Source of the DNA: Candidatus Parcubacteria bacterium
Lineage (GTDB): Bacteria; Patescibacteriota; Saccharimonadia; Saccharimonadales; Saccharimonadaceae
Assembly (NCBI GenBank): GCA_023391075.1
Contig: JAEWBQ010000004.1
Coordinates: 166,161 to 230,160 of the forward strand
Direction of reading: 5' to 3'
DNA: 64,000 bases
Within the stretch, counting starts at the first letter, position 1; the number at the start of each line of letters is the position of its first letter. The position numbers and the translations under genes are program-made. The notes under the pieces were generated by a model, which saw only the letters and a program-made list of their open reading frames with translations, searched no databases and was not told the DNA's origin. Shown here piece by piece: positions 38,022 to 46,665 of this stretch.

Positions 38022-39224
38022 TTATGCCAGATCTGTCGAGAGCGCCCCGGAGAGATTGCGCACACCGTCGGGCGTTACCAATATGTCATCCTCAATCCGC
38101 ACTCCGACACCCTCCTCGGGGATGTAAATTCCTGGCTCGACGGTCAGAACCATATTCGGCGCGAAAACATCGGGCCGCCCCAAGCTGTCGTGGACATCGA
38201 CGCCTAGCCCATGACTGACGGCGTGCGGGAAGTAACGGTGATATGCGGCATCGTCACTCGATAACCCGAGTGAGGCAACCGCTTGGCGCATGATCCGATC
38301 GACTGATGCCTGGTATTCTTTGACAGGCTCGCCAGGCCGAATCAATTCAATAATCTGCTGCTGCGCCGATTGGACCGCCGCGTGAACGTCGCGCTGGCGT
38401 TTCGTCGGATTACCCATGACATACGTACGGGTAATGTCCGCCGCATACCCGTCGACCCGCGCTCCGATATCAAGCAATAGTAACTCACCTTTTTTAAGCG
38501 GTCCGTCATTCCTATCATAATGCAGCGTGCAGGCATGTGCCCCGGCCGCAACGATAGGATCGTAGGCGTGACCAGCAAGTCCGTGCCGGCGGAAATAATA
38601 ACTGAATTCCGCCTCGACCTCATACTCATGTGCGTATCTATCAAGCGTTGCCCGTACGTGCTCGAATGCTTCGATCGTGCCATCGATCGCGCGTTGCATC
38701 GCTTGCAGCTCACCCGGCTGCTTCAGCGCTCTCAAGCGGGCCAATACCGGCCGAGCGTCACGCACAGCTTCGAGTCGCCGCTGCATCGCACGACGAACCT
38801 TACTCGGCGCAGGGTTGACGGCAAAATCATAGTAGCTCGCATGCGGATCATCACCCAGTATCCAGGCAACCGCGCCTTTTCGTGCATAGGCATCAATCTT
38901 CTCAGCAGCCTCTTGACGACTCAAGATGCCGTCCACGCCACTCAGTGCCTGCGCCGCGTCTGGTGCTAGGCTTCCGTCGAACACGTGATGCACGGCGTCT
39001 ACTTCCGGCGCAACCAGCCACGCCAGTTGGGCAGAAAAATCACAGAGCAGCTGCCAATCTGGCGCATCAATGCCCGTCAGCCACCAGAAATTCGCCTCCT
39101 GTTCAAACCGAAATGCGGCATCACCACCGCGCTGCAGTTGCGTATACGCCGTAAATAGTGCGATGCCCTCGTGACATTCGTTCGCCAGCCGCATCCGATT
39201 AGCCTTAAAAAAATCAGCCTTCAT
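38022..39224 (-). CDS. pepP: Xaa-Pro aminopeptidase-type M24 metallopeptidase
   Basis: 400 aa. Removes N-terminal residues before proline using two metal ions. An N-terminal creatinase-like domain (about 1-155), then the pita-bread domain with the ligands seen in LLLDIGARVDGYAADITRTY (two Asp), HAVSHGLGVDVHD (His), LTVEPGIYIPEEGVGVRIED (two Glu). It is cytosolic. TATAGT (39233-39238) ends 8 nt before the ATG: predicted leaderless. Confidence 0.94.
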   Translation of the reverse strand: MKADFFKANRMRLANECHEGIALFTAYTQLQRGGDAAFRFEQEANFWWLTGIDAPDWQLLCDFSAQLAWLVAPEVDAVHHVFDGSLAPDAAQALSGVDGILSRQEAAEKIDAYARKGAVAWILGDDPHASYYDFAVNPAPSKVRRAMQRRLEAVRDARPVLARLRALKQPGELQAMQRAIDGTIEAFEHVRATLDRYAHEYEVEAEFSYYFRRHGLAGHAYDPIVAAGAHACTLHYDRNDGPLKKGELLLLDIGARVDGYAADITRTYVMGNPTKRQRDVHAAVQSAQQQIIELIRPGEPVKEYQASVDRIMRQAVASLGLSSDDAAYHRYFPHAVSHGLGVDVHDSLGRPDVFAPNMVLTVEPGIYIPEEGVGVRIEDDILVTPDGVRNLSGALSTDLA

Positions 39225-39240
39225 ATATCCTTACTATACG

Positions 39241-39801
39241 TCATTGGACTTGCACGTAATAATTCATGCCGTACGTCGTCCCCCAGCCCTTGCCACAAAG
39301 TGCGTCGATCGTCGCATTATTGGCTGGCTGGGATTCGAGGTACGCCATGAGGTACACCGTCTTAACTCCGCCGACAGTACACGTCGCCTTCATGTATGCT
39401 TTCGTCGGGTTGCCCGATCCACAGGCGCCACCACTATTCAGATTACAGCCCGATGGGTCCGTCACTTCGGCTACGGTTTTAAGATATCCAGCGTTCACAA
39501 GACATTTGGCAATCGAATTAGCGCTGTAACTACTCGCGTCACTCGTTGTCGCATCCAACCATCCATCACCATTGCCGCCATACCCACAGCCACTGCCTGC
39601 TTCGACAAAAGACCCCTGCCAAGTAGCATATGACTTAAACGCCGACGCGAGGGTAGTGAGGTTACTCTTGCGAATATTGTCACGGTACTGCTTTTGATAG
39701 CCGCCGTAAATTGCGGTAATGATCGTCGCTAAAATACCCATCACCACAATGACGATGGAAAGTTCTACCAATGTAAAGCCAGAGCGACGCCGAACGTTCA
39801 T
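39241..39801 (-). CDS. Type IV pilin-like prepilin
   Basis: 186 aa. Leader MNVRRRSG, then FTLVELSIVIVVMGILATI and an outside part rich in Gly/Ser/Cys (eight or so cysteines, including GSGCGYGG and CNLNSGGACGSG). The start at 39801 is chosen because a TATAGT (39811-39816) ends 9 nt before it, while the longer frame begins inside that promoter. It sits between uvrC and pepP. Confidence 0.9.
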   Translation of the reverse strand: MNVRRRSGFTLVELSIVIVVMGILATIITAIYGGYQKQYRDNIRKSNLTTLASAFKSYATWQGSFVEAGSGCGYGGNGDGWLDATTSDASSYSANSIAKCLVNAGYLKTVAEVTDPSGCNLNSGGACGSGNPTKAYMKATCTVGGVKTVYLMAYLESQPANNATIDALCGKGWGTTYGMNYYVQVQ

Positions 39802-39825
39802 ACTAGGGTTACTATAGCACAAGCA

Positions 39826-41379
39826 CTATGAGCGCGGGAGGTATTTGTGAAGGATTGCCGCCTTGGCGTCTCCGACGACTTTGGCAAGGTCAGTGAGACT
39901 CGCCTGCTGGACGCCGCGGAGGCTCCCAAAGGTCTTGATTAGCTTGCGACGCGTCGCTGGACCGATACCTGGTACCGCCTCGAGACTGCTCTCGGTGGCT
40001 TTTTTGCGCTTCAGTGTCGTGTGGTAGCTGACGGCAAAACGATGCGATTCGTCGCGAATACGCTGAAACAGCTTCACGACATCCGCATAGGTGTTATATA
40101 CCGGTGCGCCGCGCAGGTTCTTGGAGTGCGACGAGGCGTTCACCTGGCCGGCATGCAGGTTAACAATATAGTATTCACCCTCGACAACAACCGCCACGCC
40201 GGGGACGGGATTCACCCGCAACGCCTCGATTGTTGTCGTCGAGATATTCGACCGCGTCCGGTGGATGATCAGCTCTTCTTCGCGCTTGGCGATACTGATG
40301 ATCGGTACCTGGGTACCACGCTCTTCCTGTGCCTGAATGGCGGCGCCGAGCTGCCCCTTACCGCCGTCGATAAGCAGTAGATCTGGCTTACCCCAGCTGA
40401 TCAGATTCTTTTCACTCAACCGACGAAGCAGCGTTTCATGCATATTGCGGTAATCATCATTGGTTTCAATCCGCGCCTTGAACTTGCGGTATTCACTACG
40501 GTTCGAGACGCCATTCGTAAACACCACCATGCTGGCGACAACGTTCGTCCCGCTCATATGAGAAATGTCGTAGCCCTCGATGCGCGACGGTGAAGCGGGC
40601 AAATCCAGCAGGTTTGCCAAGTCGCCTAACGCCCGGTCCTTGCTGATATCAAGAAACTCTTTGTCGCCGAACATAATGCGGCGCTGCAGTTCACGCAGAT
40701 TATACACTCGGTTACGGAGCCGGGCCGCCAGCTCGAAGTCCTGTTTAGCTGCAGCCGCCTTCATTTCACGCTCCAACTGATGGACTAGCTGCACCCGGTT
40801 TCCCTTGATATAACTAATGAGTTTACGTAGCTCAGCATGATACTCTGCGCTGGTTTGCCCATGAGGGGCGAGTCCTAAATGAGCATCGAGGCTTGGGCGC
40901 TCCCCAGGCTTAGGTGCCTTCGTATAATACGGAAAGCTTTTGCGCAGGTAGCGCAGTGCTTTTTTGAGCGCAAAGCCATTGTAGTATGGCCCGAAATACT
41001 CCGCGCTGTCGTCGGCCGGATTGCGCGTAAAGGTCACCGTCGGCCATTCACTTTTCATGTCGATTCGCACATAGAGCTGCGACTTGTCGTCGCGCAGCAA
41101 GATGTTATAGCGCGGCATATAGCGCTTGACCATCTCGCTCTCAAGAAACAGCGCATCGATCTCACTTTCAGTCTCCAGCCATTCTGTATCATGGATTTCC
41201 GCCACCAGCGCCTGGGTCTTAATGTCCATATCCCGGCTCGACTGGAAATACTGGCGCACACGGTTTTTTAGGACGGCCGCTTTACCGATATAAATCACCT
41301 CGCCGCTGGCCGACTTATGAAAGTATACGCCGGGCGTGCGGGGCAATGTTTTGAGCTTGGCTTCGAGCGCTGTATTCAT
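39826..41379 (-). CDS. uvrC: UvrABC excinuclease subunit C, without cysteines
   Basis: 517 aa against about 600 in E. coli. Makes both incisions in nucleotide excision repair. Seen: GIY-YIG domain (TPGVYFHKSASGEVIYIGKA, 15-34), UVR motif (AKQDFELAARLRNRVYNL), the RNase H-like half with EGYDISHMSG, DLLLIDGGKGQL and HRFAVSYH, and C-terminal HhH (VPGIGPATRRKLIKTFG). The region after the GIY-YIG domain that normally carries four Fe-S cysteines has none; no Cys occurs in the protein. TATAAT (41387-41392) ends 7 nt before the ATG. Confidence 0.96.
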   Translation of the reverse strand: MNTALEAKLKTLPRTPGVYFHKSASGEVIYIGKAAVLKNRVRQYFQSSRDMDIKTQALVAEIHDTEWLETESEIDALFLESEMVKRYMPRYNILLRDDKSQLYVRIDMKSEWPTVTFTRNPADDSAEYFGPYYNGFALKKALRYLRKSFPYYTKAPKPGERPSLDAHLGLAPHGQTSAEYHAELRKLISYIKGNRVQLVHQLEREMKAAAAKQDFELAARLRNRVYNLRELQRRIMFGDKEFLDISKDRALGDLANLLDLPASPSRIEGYDISHMSGTNVVASMVVFTNGVSNRSEYRKFKARIETNDDYRNMHETLLRRLSEKNLISWGKPDLLLIDGGKGQLGAAIQAQEERGTQVPIISIAKREEELIIHRTRSNISTTTIEALRVNPVPGVAVVVEGEYYIVNLHAGQVNASSHSKNLRGAPVYNTYADVVKLFQRIRDESHRFAVSYHTTLKRKKATESSLEAVPGIGPATRRKLIKTFGSLRGVQQASLTDLAKVVGDAKAAILHKYLPRS

Positions 41380-41387
41380 CCCTTTTA

Positions 41388-41825
41388 TTATACCGCGCCA
41401 CCCCCTTTGCTGTCCGTAGTGATATTGACCATCCAGGTCACCCCAAACTTATCGATACACAGGCCGAACATGTCGCCCCATAGCTGCGGCGACAACTCAA
41501 CGGCCACCTTGCCGCCGTCACAAAGTTTTTCCCAATAGCCACGCAGCTCATGCTCGTCATCACCCTCGAGCAGCAGACTGATATTTGATCCGACTGGCGG
41601 CTCGCCCATGCGCGCAGGCGTATCGGCACCCATAATCGTCATGCCATTTGGCGCATCGAGTCGACCATGCATGATCTTGTCCGCATCAGCCAGATCCTCT
41701 GCAGTGCCAGACTCCTCGAATGTACGCAGGTCCAACTGACCACCAAAGATCGTTTGATAGAATGTCAGCGCCTCACGTGTCATGTCCTCAAAACCAATAT
41801 ATGGATGTAGTCGGCTTATCATCAT
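41388..41825 (-). CDS. VOC/PhnB-like protein
   Basis: 145 aa. PhnB-type glyoxalase-fold protein: HPYIGFEDMTREALTFYQTI at the start, MTIMGADTP in the middle, and WGDMFGLCIDKFGVTWMVNI at the end. Members are metal-binding or antibiotic-binding proteins of unknown substrate. GGAGGG precedes tandem ATGs, and a TATAAT lies about 30 nt upstream. It sits 8 nt from the uvrC start, so uvrC's promoter is inside its 3' end. Confidence 0.9.
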   Translation of the reverse strand: MMISRLHPYIGFEDMTREALTFYQTIFGGQLDLRTFEESGTAEDLADADKIMHGRLDAPNGMTIMGADTPARMGEPPVGSNISLLLEGDDEHELRGYWEKLCDGGKVAVELSPQLWGDMFGLCIDKFGVTWMVNITTDSKGGGAV

Positions 41826-41966
41826 TACCCTCCTGCTTGTATCTCTTTATTATACTGCTCGTATGCATTTTTGGCGCTAGACCATGGCTCATATCAGGGC
41901 CAGGCACTTAGCATCACCCGTAACCCACGCCCGCTTGCAAAATATTCATTTTTATAATTTTAAACA

Positions 41967-42118
41967 TTGATATTTTTAGTAAAAAATTATATAATATCAC
42001 CCAAACACACAGTGAACATTAGAGCATTACCTCTCTGGCTCACTCTCTGGTAATTCACAGAAATACCAGCGCGCCAGATCGAGGCGCACTTTTACGCCCC
42101 TAGGTTCCAGGAGAAATC
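41967..42118 (+). promoter_or_regulatory. Near-consensus promoter and long leader of the ParA-like gene
   Basis: TTGATA (41967-41972), a 17-bp A/T-rich spacer, TATAAT (41990-41995), in a strongly AT-rich 60-bp tract. The leader of about 115 nt can form CTGGTA/TACCAG (42047-42069) and GGCG/CGCC (42083-42098) hairpins before CCAGGAG and the ATG. This differs from the leaderless promoters around it. Confidence 0.8.
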
Positions 42119-43306
42119 ATGGCTATCGAAACGGCTCCGGCCGACGTTCCCGCACGACCAAACTACGCACCCCGTACGCCCCTTGTGGCAAAGCCCATTC
42201 CAGGGCCGCGCCACCAGTCGGCAATACCGGAAATCCAGCTCGGCCCCGGCGACTGGTTCAGCTTCGTCAAGGTATACCTGGCGCGCATATGCAAGCTGGT
42301 CCGCATCGACTGGCGCGTAAGTGTCCGGAAGCTCCGGCTGCTTGACACTGTCTTGTTCGAGCTTGCCCTCACGTCCCAGCGCATCGTCACCGTCGTCAAC
42401 TCAAAAGGAGGATCGGGAAAGTCACCGCTTGCAACATTCATGGCTGCACTCTGCCAGGCCTCCTTTGGCGACGTCGTGATCGTCGACGTCAACGAGAACG
42501 ACGGCACTACCGCCAAGCGACTCGGCATCGATCGCAACAAGGTCCAGATCTTGCTGCGCGAAGCCGTTGCCAACCCGACCAAGATCGCCACCATGTCTGT
42601 CATGAAGGCGAAGCTGGGAGTGCACCAGGAAACCAAGCTCCTCTGCCTCCCGTCGGATGCCGATTCGCCCGCCGGATCATTCTCGAAGCGACAGCTCATG
42701 CAGCTCGAGGGCTCCATCAAGCAGGATTGCCACTCGATCTTCAATGACACCGGCAATGGCCGCGGTCACGTCGCCAACCGGGCCGCCGTCCAGATGGCCG
42801 ACATCTTGATGGTGCCGATCTTGGCTGGTGATAGCGATAGCTTTGACTCCGCAATCACCACCCTCAAGGCCTACCGCTCGCTCGGGTATGGCGATTTGGT
42901 GCGCGAATCGCTACTGGTCGTTAGTGGGACCCGCTCTCACCACAGCAAGTCGCGACTGCTCGCCACGCTCACCGCCGCCGCCCTCAAGACGGTCGACGAC
43001 GACACGACACGAGCCGATACCCTCATGGAGCAGCTGGGGATCACCGAAGCGAACATCTTCATGATTCCCTACAGCCGCTTCATCCGCCGGCACAATGACG
43101 TCGTGACGCTCAACCCGCGCGACATCGGCATCCGAACACTGGTCGCCATGTCCCAGCTGGCCATCGCCCTGTACTCGCGCCCCGTCGCCCTCCCACAAGA
43201 GAAAGAACGGCGCAATCACATAGCAGAGCAAATCCAGCAAGACCTGGCCGAGGAAGAGGCTCAAGCACGCGGCGAACGCATGCCCATCTTCACCCCGGCA
43301 ACCTAG
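42119..43306 (+). CDS. ParA/MinD-like deviant Walker ATPase
   Basis: 395 aa. A Pro-rich N-terminal extension of about 85 residues is followed by a ParA-type domain: deviant Walker A KGGSGKS (96-102), VVIVDVNEND in the Walker B position, and IFNDTGNGRG as switch II. Pro follows the Walker A Ser, which is unusual. A charged C-terminal helix (EEEAQARGER) ends the protein. Such ATPases position cargo or assemble envelope machines. No parB or centromere-like repeats are nearby, so plasmid partition is unlikely. It converges on the envelope operon and shares its terminator. Confidence 0.8.
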   Translation: MAIETAPADVPARPNYAPRTPLVAKPIPGPRHQSAIPEIQLGPGDWFSFVKVYLARICKLVRIDWRVSVRKLRLLDTVLFELALTSQRIVTVVNSKGGSGKSPLATFMAALCQASFGDVVIVDVNENDGTTAKRLGIDRNKVQILLREAVANPTKIATMSVMKAKLGVHQETKLLCLPSDADSPAGSFSKRQLMQLEGSIKQDCHSIFNDTGNGRGHVANRAAVQMADILMVPILAGDSDSFDSAITTLKAYRSLGYGDLVRESLLVVSGTRSHHSKSRLLATLTAAALKTVDDDTTRADTLMEQLGITEANIFMIPYSRFIRRHNDVVTLNPRDIGIRTLVAMSQLAIALYSRPVALPQEKERRNHIAEQIQQDLAEEEAQARGERMPIFTPAT

Positions 43307-43350
43307 GAGGCCACGCCGGTGCCGACGCGTAACCCGCGATCGACACCGGC

Positions 43351-43395
43351 ACTCCCCCCTGTACTGAACATACATTCAGTGAAGAGGGGAGTCTT
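43351..43395. terminator. Shared bidirectional terminator of the ParA-like gene and envelope operon
   Basis: ACTCCCC/GGGGAGT outer stem with an inner ACTGAA/TTCAGT hairpin, followed by CTTTCG on the plus strand. A GTGCCG/CGGCAC stem lies just before it. Confidence 0.8.
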
Positions 43396-43403
43396 TCGTG
43401 GCA

Positions 43404-45929
43404 TTATTTCGTATAGGCGACTGCGCCAAATACTTTACTCAGCAGTTCGCTTGCTGACCATGCCGTCGTATTGGTATCTCGTGTCTTTGGATACGAGTCG
43501 GTGATGAGAAAATTACCGTTTTGGTCCATGCCGCGAATGATGATAAAGTGCGCCCCAACATCGCTTGACACGAATGGCAGCGAGGCGCCCGCATTACCAG
43601 CTGGACCTTTTCCTGCCACCATGATTAAACCACCGTTAGAAAGAATCGTTCGATAGGTGTCGATATTTTTTAATGCATCATTGCCGAGTTGATGTCCCTG
43701 GATGCCCCAGTGTTGTGCAGCTGCGATGACCCCGTCGTACGACGTACCCTGCCCATGAGGTAGCCACAAACCTTGGTTCGTAACATAATCGTAGACATCT
43801 TTGGGCGTAATGTTCGCATCATTAGCCAGCGCATTGACGATCATAGCCACGTCAGTGGGTCCGCAACCCATATCACAGGTTCGAATGCCATCAACGTGAA
43901 TGTCTCCCCATGCCGGATCGCACTGATTGAATATCGTTTTGATCTCAGTTCCTAGTACCATACGTGCAGCCGGTGCAACATTATGGGAGGCGAGCACCTG
44001 CTGATACTGTGCGTTAAATGTATCGCCAACCGAATCGGCATAGGCGCGGCGCTCGGCTTCACGAGGCACACTTGGGCGCTCGTACGCATTGACTGCAATA
44101 CTTGCCGCTGCCTTGCGGTCATTCGTCACCTTTCGCAACTGGTTGAGCGATCCCCGCTCCGATGTCAGGAGCTCGTGTTTAATAAACTGCAGCTGCACGT
44201 CCAGTTGGTCGTATTTATCGCCACCGAACTCCTTCAGGGCAGCCAGCCGGCCCGCTTCCCACTGGGCAATCCCAAACGCCGGACCCCCCACCTGATGCAT
44301 CGTCGGGTCAAGCTCACTCCCCTCACCCAGTAAATTGCCAACGAATCCCGCTGCTTGTGACGGCGTAAAGTGCAGGTCGGGATCTTCCATGAAAAACTTC
44401 ATCGCTTGACCAATCCGTCCCCAGCGACCACCCTGATCGATAAGTTTTTGCGCAGCAGTACTATAATCTTGCTGCTCAGAACGCGGTTTCTGTGCTTCAG
44501 GCGCAGGTGCGGCGTCAGCTGGAGTAGGAGCGGATTGCTGATCCGGTGACGGCACTACGGGTGACGCCACGGGCGGGGCCGGCACATACTCTTGTGGGGC
44601 CGCTTTTTTCAACGTCGCGGCAATCTGGCCTAAGTCGGGCGTCGCTTGCGTGTCGGGGCTATCGAGACGGACGGGATGAGGCGCATCGCCCGGACGGGTA
44701 TGCTCTATATCGCGTAGATCAACCGTGGGATCCTCATCGAACGGCTTGGCTTCAACGGCATGAACAGATGCTTGTGCTGCTGGTTTTGCAATTGAGACAT
44801 CTGGCGTCGGCGCTTGCATAAGCGGCCGGCCAATCGAGTCCAAATCAACCTGATGAGCGCCGTCAATCATAGACGGTTCCTGTACTTGCTGGTCCAAAGA
44901 TGGCGCCGGCGCAGCGGGTGTGTCAGCTTGGTGCTCCGAAGGGCTCATCGATGCGGGCGCCTTTGCCGTAGTGGTGTCGATTACATTAGCAGGTCGTTCA
45001 GTACTCATCGCCGAAGCGGGAAGGTCATGTTTTTCAGCAGATAAGTCAGGCTGCCTGACCGCCTGTTTGGGCGATGCCGACGCCGCGGTAGTGGACTGTG
45101 GTGGCGAAAGCTGATCAGACACACCATGCGAAGCATTCGCTGTTTCCGATACTACCGAGTCGTTTGATGACGCCGCTTTTGTAGATACTTCTTTTGGTGA
45201 TGCTGTGTACGCGCGTGGGACTGCCTTTGCGGCAATTGTCGCCAAATCGGCCGGATTGGATGATGCGTTTCCCGGCGGTGACACCAACTTTTCTGTGGCC
45301 GCATGAGTTGCCGCACTGGCCATCTGCGCAGAACCTGCAACCACGACCGTCGCCCCGGCAATCGCAGCAGCAAATCGCCCAGCGGTTGCTAATTTATGCC
45401 GCTTAGGATCCTGGGTCTTCTGCACATCACCATGCCCCTCAGATGCCTCGCTCACAGTTCGCGCCGCAGGGGCGAGAGGCTTACCATATGCCACCTGTGT
45501 GACCTTGCTTGCCGCTTCGAACAGTGCCCGCTGAGCCGGATCGTTATGGGCCGCTAGCTTCTGATATTCGGATAGCTGATTCTTGAGATTTTGCCGGCCG
45601 CTCGGCACGACCTCGACTCCCTGATCCTGCACAGCCTGAGTCGCATAGCCAAAGGCCGCAGCGGCAAGTGCATACCCCTCTGCTATCATTAATAACTCCG
45701 GCTGAGATTGCGCCGCCTGGAATGCCTCAACCGCCACGTGCAATAAGTCGGTAGCATATTCGTTAGTTATGGCCGGCGAAACCCCCTCCAGGCCGAGCGC
45801 ATCAATCATTGTTTGATTCGTATGAAGCGTGCCTTCGTGAACCGCCTTTAATAGCTCGCCAACAACGGCCTGCACACGCTGTTCGTCCGCATCAAGCCGT
45901 TCGTGATAATTACCGCTGGCGTATTCCAT
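43404..45929 (-). CDS. Large secreted peptidoglycan hydrolase: phage-tail-lysozyme plus C39-like peptidase
   Basis: 841 aa. Residues 1-180 form a helical cytosolic region, 184-207 a TM or uncleaved signal, and 210-490 a Pro/Ala/Thr linker long enough to span a wall. At about 498-645 lies a Phage_lysozyme2 domain (GFVGNLLGEGSELDPTMHQV, likely Glu536, then AFGIAQWE). At 657-841 lies a C39-like cysteine peptidase with Cys689 (DMGCGPTD), His794 (GAHFIII) and Asp811 (ITDSYP). It should cut both glycan strands and peptides, in its own wall or a host's. It is the last gene of the operon, 6 nt after its neighbour. Confidence 0.88.
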   Translation of the reverse strand: MEYASGNYHERLDADEQRVQAVVGELLKAVHEGTLHTNQTMIDALGLEGVSPAITNEYATDLLHVAVEAFQAAQSQPELLMIAEGYALAAAAFGYATQAVQDQGVEVVPSGRQNLKNQLSEYQKLAAHNDPAQRALFEAASKVTQVAYGKPLAPAARTVSEASEGHGDVQKTQDPKRHKLATAGRFAAAIAGATVVVAGSAQMASAATHAATEKLVSPPGNASSNPADLATIAAKAVPRAYTASPKEVSTKAASSNDSVVSETANASHGVSDQLSPPQSTTAASASPKQAVRQPDLSAEKHDLPASAMSTERPANVIDTTTAKAPASMSPSEHQADTPAAPAPSLDQQVQEPSMIDGAHQVDLDSIGRPLMQAPTPDVSIAKPAAQASVHAVEAKPFDEDPTVDLRDIEHTRPGDAPHPVRLDSPDTQATPDLGQIAATLKKAAPQEYVPAPPVASPVVPSPDQQSAPTPADAAPAPEAQKPRSEQQDYSTAAQKLIDQGGRWGRIGQAMKFFMEDPDLHFTPSQAAGFVGNLLGEGSELDPTMHQVGGPAFGIAQWEAGRLAALKEFGGDKYDQLDVQLQFIKHELLTSERGSLNQLRKVTNDRKAAASIAVNAYERPSVPREAERRAYADSVGDTFNAQYQQVLASHNVAPAARMVLGTEIKTIFNQCDPAWGDIHVDGIRTCDMGCGPTDVAMIVNALANDANITPKDVYDYVTNQGLWLPHGQGTSYDGVIAAAQHWGIQGHQLGNDALKNIDTYRTILSNGGLIMVAGKGPAGNAGASLPFVSSDVGAHFIIIRGMDQNGNFLITDSYPKTRDTNTTAWSASELLSKVFGAVAYTK

Positions 45930-45935
45930 ACACTG

Positions 45936-46664
45936 TTACTCGTTAAACAACCCCTCGTCATCAAAGCGTGGTATCCTTACCTCGACAGGACGTCGCGCTT
46001 CCCCAAGCGTGCCAACCTCGGGTGCTTTCGATGGCCGCACAGGTTGGTTTTTCATCGCTTGGTCCGTGATGTCGATAATAATCCGGTCGCCCGCCAAGCT
46101 AGCTGGACGCGCAATGATACCAGGAAAAGGTTCGTCATTTAATACCTCAATGCCGTCACTCACAAACGCCTCGGCCGGCTCGATGGCAGCGAGCGCTTCG
46201 AGCAGGAGCGCCGCCTGTCCCATAGTTACCTGATGAAACCGATTCTTTTGAGCGTCGCAGGCCTCAATTTTAGCCAGGATCTGCTCGGCCGCCGTCTCGT
46301 ACTCTTCGATACGCGCAGCAATGTGCCGAAGCTGCAACCCGAGTATGCCAAGCGAGCGCAGCAGTTCGTCAATGCGTCGCTCATGCTGGCTAAGCAGTTC
46401 GGGATTCTGGGTCAGAAACTGCGCATCCCGCTGGCTCTGCTTGTGCTCGACTTCCTCGATGTCCGCGCGCAAATTACATTCCGCAATCGTCCGCTTCGTT
46501 TCGAGCAGTTCGATTCGTTGTTGTATGGTCGCCAAGTTATCACACAGGGTTTGACGAATGGCTTCTGAGGCTCCGCCGTCGACATAATCATGTTGCCGCT
46601 CTGCCAGTACATCAATCAAACGTGGCACGATCTTAGAATTCTCCATGCGCGGCTCACGGTCCAT
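45936..46664 (-). CDS. Coiled-coil cytosolic protein of the envelope operon
   Basis: 242 aa, no TM or signal. Residues about 35-140 are predicted coiled coil (IQQRIELLETKRTIAECNL, ELLSQHERRIDELLRSL, ARIEEYETAAEQILAKIEA). The rest is an acidic/Pro-rich tail ending PRFDDEGLFNE. Not recognised. It is tightly packed between its neighbours (1 nt after the 477-aa gene stop), which suggests a structural or scaffold role in the same complex. Confidence 0.7.
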   Translation of the reverse strand: MDREPRMENSKIVPRLIDVLAERQHDYVDGGASEAIRQTLCDNLATIQQRIELLETKRTIAECNLRADIEEVEHKQSQRDAQFLTQNPELLSQHERRIDELLRSLGILGLQLRHIAARIEEYETAAEQILAKIEACDAQKNRFHQVTMGQAALLLEALAAIEPAEAFVSDGIEVLNDEPFPGIIARPASLAGDRIIIDITDQAMKNQPVRPSKAPEVGTLGEARRPVEVRIPRFDDEGLFNE

Positions 46665-46665
46665 G

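Noticed and set aside
42119..43306. Plasmid partition locus
   Set aside because: A ParA-like ATPase is present but there is no parB, no iteron or centromere-like repeats, and no replication gene nearby. The neighbours are envelope genes and chromosomal housekeeping genes.
37610..45929. Possible prophage, suggested by a holin-family protein and a phage-tail-lysozyme domain
   Set aside because: PF04020 proteins are ordinary chromosomal proteins, and no capsid, terminase, portal, integrase or attachment site is seen. The lysozyme domain is fused to a membrane-anchored cell-wall enzyme.
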